The translations under genes were made by a program, and so were the position numbers. This document shows, piece after piece, positions 52,001 to 53,291 of a stretch of 53,291 bases of DNA. Position 1 is the stretch's first letter. Each line of letters starts with the position of its first letter. This DNA is from Elusimicrobiota bacterium (lineage in GTDB: Bacteria > Elusimicrobiota > Elusimicrobia > Elusimicrobiales > UBA9959), in NCBI GenBank assembly GCA_019135865.1, contig JAGVVD010000012.1:1-53291 (forward strand), given 5' to 3'. Below the pieces are notes generated by a model. It saw only the letters and a program-made list of their open reading frames with translations, was not told the DNA's origin and did not search any database.

Positions 52001-53291
52001 CGCACGGAGCTTCTCTGGAACCTCGGGGACGAGGTGGTATATTGCGGCGATACGCCGTGCCTGGGCCCGTCCGACACGCTGGTCCTGGACGCTTCGGACC
52101 AGGTCTCCGGCGGGGTTTCCTCCGGAGTGGAGTTCAGCGCCCTGCTCATCGACGTCACCCCGGAGAACTGCGGCGGATTCGAAGAACTCGATCCGCAGGC
52201 CCCGCTGGGCACCTGCCTCAATCCGGTCTATACCGGGCCGTTCAGCATGCCCCCCGGACCTCACACGCTGTACTATTTCAGCGTGGACAAGGCCGGCAAC
52301 TTCGAGCTCGCTAACTCCACTCCGGTGTTCGTGGACGACATACCGCCGGTAGTGACGCTCTACGCGGACGGCGTGGAAGTGCCCGACGGGGGCGAGTCAT
52401 TCCTGGTGGCGGGGGCTTCCATAACGCTGGCGGCTTTCGACCCTGTTGACGACGGCTTCTCCACCGGTATCTATGAAACGGAGTATCTTATAGACGTCGC
52501 GTTCGACAGTTGCCCGCCGGAAGAGGAAGACGGCGACGGCGAGGGGGAAGGCGACGGCGAAGAAGGTGAGGGCGAGGATGAAGAAGATGACGGCCCGCGC
52601 GGCACCTGCGGCAATTCGGGCTATGAAGGCCCGTTCACGCTGACGCCCGGCACGCATACCGTCTATTACCTGGCGCATGATATGGTGATGAACGCCTCGG
52701 CGGTGAGGACGGCTCATTTCACGGTGGGGTCCTCATCGGGCCCGGCGGAGGCTTCCATCACGCCCTCTTCCGGCCCTATAGGCCTGCCATTCACTATAAC
52801 GGGCGAAGGGTTCGGCGCTTATTCGGCCGGTACCACGGTGGCGCTGATAGGCGGGACCACCACGCCGCTGACGCTGTGGACCGACACGCAGATAAAGGGC
52901 ACGGTGCCTGGTTCGCTGGCGGCGGGGGAATACCCGGTCCTGGTGATGCGCGGGGCCGGCCTGTTGGCCGAAACCTCTTCGTTCACCGTCGTCGTACCGG
53001 CATTGGCCGCTATCGCGCCTTCGTCGGGGCCTATCGGCCTGCCTTTCGCGCTGAACGGGACCGGTTTTGGCAATTACGTCGCCAATTACACGCGGGTCCT
53101 TATCGGCGGGACGACCTGCCCGCTGACCTTGTGGACTGATACTCAGATCAAAGGGACCATTCCCGGAACTATCGCACCAGGGATGCATGAAGTGCTGGTC
53201 GAGCGTGAGCTTAACGGCGGATTGGTCCAATCCGCGCCGGTGTCCTTTGACCTGCGAAATATGGAGGCTGACTGGATAGCGCCTTCTTCCG
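49007..53291 (+). CDS. Giant secreted NlpC/P60-like surface protein, runs off the window
   Basis: The frame is open from ATG 49007 to the window end (at least 1428 residues, no stop). A signal peptide (VFSALLFGIMLSADFVWA) is followed by an NlpC/P60-like domain with Cys158 in GIDCSRFASRL and His202 in LGHVLIFADEK. The constant block is at 271-354. A long beta-rich part (355-900) comes next. Three Ig-like repeats with Y-x-S-x-D-x-x-GN endings (for example HTVYYASYDHWGN and HTLYYFSVDKAGN) span about 906-1241. At least two IPT/TIG-like repeats (SSGPIGLPFTITGEGFG, then WTDTQIKGTVPG) begin near 1246, and a third begins at the window end. The third Ig-like repeat carries a Gly/Asp/Glu-rich loop (1172-1196). 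The layout is that of a long extracellular stalk displaying an N-terminal enzyme. Confidence 0.9.
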   Translation, partial: MRRDRVSRRVFSALLFGIMLSADFVWARTRDEVLDSAKVYADLLWKPTAYNLLDVKNHRDNLTEGDVTKIDGSDGIDDRAFKWNSQDELPHWEYSTKYWPFVVGSTVHGEAYALGIDDTTATFKSKLEEMDGGKSWIAGREDEKVLPGGYLGVTGIDCSRFASRLIELYPTTWTGMLKSISTPISYRDMKKGDWLFRTDLGHVLIFADEKFENQPNINLVHSVTWAYGWSEHVSRVIKDNADVDFDETGIKLRVKSRVTNQYQPHEVYSPFPQFAWTSPAYVHPHPLMTPVNQLIELEVGSKSSVVPSSVMLVFDDHLVNATTVYAGMEGFSVTPSSADGRVTVRYAVPSDRLLSIGMHAVTAYASNLLELRDSSRLEFQVTDTYDKPLIAWEDAGPLPFMTGGLRGSNTPATAHWLHTERVVFRSSASAAPLTDFVIYEDDTMGTELYRRDFVPGTLSADISEALTGFPDKTEYYALLRDELGHTTTMYFHLDKEGPVIEPVGVARLNGNGDGLLCDATGQAIDAMSGLGTEVMNVPIGIPLEYDGPTYPPGAGTTGFSFPEIPSYMSLAVFDRAGWSGVYNFKTISSHTILEASNSSSSGIGGSVGTILNSAEFNTAGLVPQLGKWQYFANRPTGMRVELWAETNDQVLLDPGIPIQYTYLRTGTTRFFEATGTYSQTQSATFNLPMKQELKLVVHTYGNTNTGTIMSGRDTDGDDTPDTWDPVPYGPDSFYLEANGRASASALDLGTVPHFYQWLPVGDIQRLEAGAVYLTIRGVTQPGVITVDTARRTLSQPGYKMAGDEMVYEIKTDAVFTGPITLNIGFNRPSYTLDQSSWPVIMHCPAGADDCERLDTTSDGFTAEATLTSLSPFGVMVPLDDVTAPRTEFALVGEQEYSENQLWVTPETYVDLTADDRANIGDVSGVAGIYALLDHEPTPECLAATYDPAAPAGTCANPRYGGIFPVPEGAHTVYYASYDHWGNREEFRSRELLSDGTAPRTELLWNLGDEVVYCGDTPCLGPSDTLVLDASDQVSGGVSSGVEFSALLIDVTPENCGGFEELDPQAPLGTCLNPVYTGPFSMPPGPHTLYYFSVDKAGNFELANSTPVFVDDIPPVVTLYADGVEVPDGGESFLVAGASITLAAFDPVDDGFSTGIYETEYLIDVAFDSCPPEEEDGDGEGEGDGEEGEGEDEEDDGPRGTCGNSGYEGPFTLTPGTHTVYYLAHDMVMNASAVRTAHFTVGSSSGPAEASITPSSGPIGLPFTITGEGFGAYSAGTTVALIGGTTTPLTLWTDTQIKGTVPGSLAAGEYPVLVMRGAGLLAETSSFTVVVPALAAIAPSSGPIGLPFALNGTGFGNYVANYTRVLIGGTTCPLTLWTDTQIKGTIPGTIAPGMHEVLVERELNGGLVQSAPVSFDLRNMEADWIAPSS
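49817..50068 (+). repeat. Constant block, copy 2 of a direct repeat
   Basis: This is the second copy of the 252-bp block, 2037 bases after copy 1. Here the reading frame continues into the stalk of the giant protein instead of stopping. Confidence 0.95.

Overview
The window is GC-rich, gene-dense DNA from a Gram-negative bacterium: it has KdsC (inner core of LPS), a TolC-MacA-MacB export set, lipoproteins and large secreted surface proteins. Gene content, protein style and the repeat architecture of the last gene resemble what I know of Elusimicrobiota. That phylum assignment is recollection and inference, not a search result. It looks like chromosome, with parA, parB and two perfect parS sites. 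I saw no tRNA, rRNA, CRISPR array or transposase.

Layout. (1) 1-303: non-coding, hairpin-rich. (2) 304-2447 (-): a sugar kinase fused to a RapZ C-terminal domain, with an overlapping MurU-like nucleotidyltransferase; together they look like a cell-wall sugar recycling pair. (3) 2745-4940 (+): a secreted alpha/beta hydrolase, then rlmN. (4) 4918-9615 (-): a tightly overlapped operon parA-parB-secreted protein-asd-lipoprotein-membrane protein. parS sites lie at 9640 and 10002. (5) 10037-11098 (-): a DUF2089 / SHOCT-like / LiaF-like envelope-stress type operon with a textbook promoter. (6) 11263-12138 (-): an SPFH protein. (7) 12202-14992: a small HTH gene divergent from an epimerase-kdsC-ccdA operon; two matching triple-site operators lie between them. 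(8) 14989-20051 (-): an operon nitroreductase-membrane protein-pyrC-pyrD-pyrF-pyrE. (9) 20093-23810 (+): a PAS protein, a membrane glycosyltransferase-like/TPR protein, a decayed second PAS copy and a DUF2238 membrane protein. (10) 23866-26789 (-): mutL behind a secreted five-repeat protein. (11) 26875-29190 (+): membrane protein, guaB, a CheY-like receiver. (12) 29197-35428 (-): mutS, dusB, a degenerate metallopeptidase-like protein, a zinc-ribbon protein and a eukaryote-type alanine aminotransferase. (13) 35561-38131 (+): an oversized glmS. (14) 38218-42447 (-): tolC-macA-macB. (15) 42520-45778 (-): a two-subunit FAD/Fe-S amine or amino-acid dehydrogenase. (16) 46000-53291 (+): a tandemly duplicated two-gene module, NHL-repeat secreted protein plus NlpC/P60-like surface protein. 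The first copy is truncated; the second opens into a giant protein that runs off the window.

How the parts fit. Several genes serve envelope building: GlmS makes GlcN6P, the kinase-RapZ_C/MurU pair looks like amino-sugar salvage, KdsC serves LPS, and asd feeds diaminopimelate. Because RapZ C-domains sense GlcN6P in enterobacteria, the kinase fusion and the enlarged GlmS may share a regulatory theme (inference).

The most unusual region is the last 7 kb. Two modules have near-identical ends (a promoter/leader/signal-peptide block and a 252-bp block after the peptidase domain) but strongly diverged cores, as expected of a locus whose N-terminal cassette can be exchanged by recombination. A second theme is that several genes have a -10 box exactly six bases before the start codon, which suggests leaderless mRNAs.
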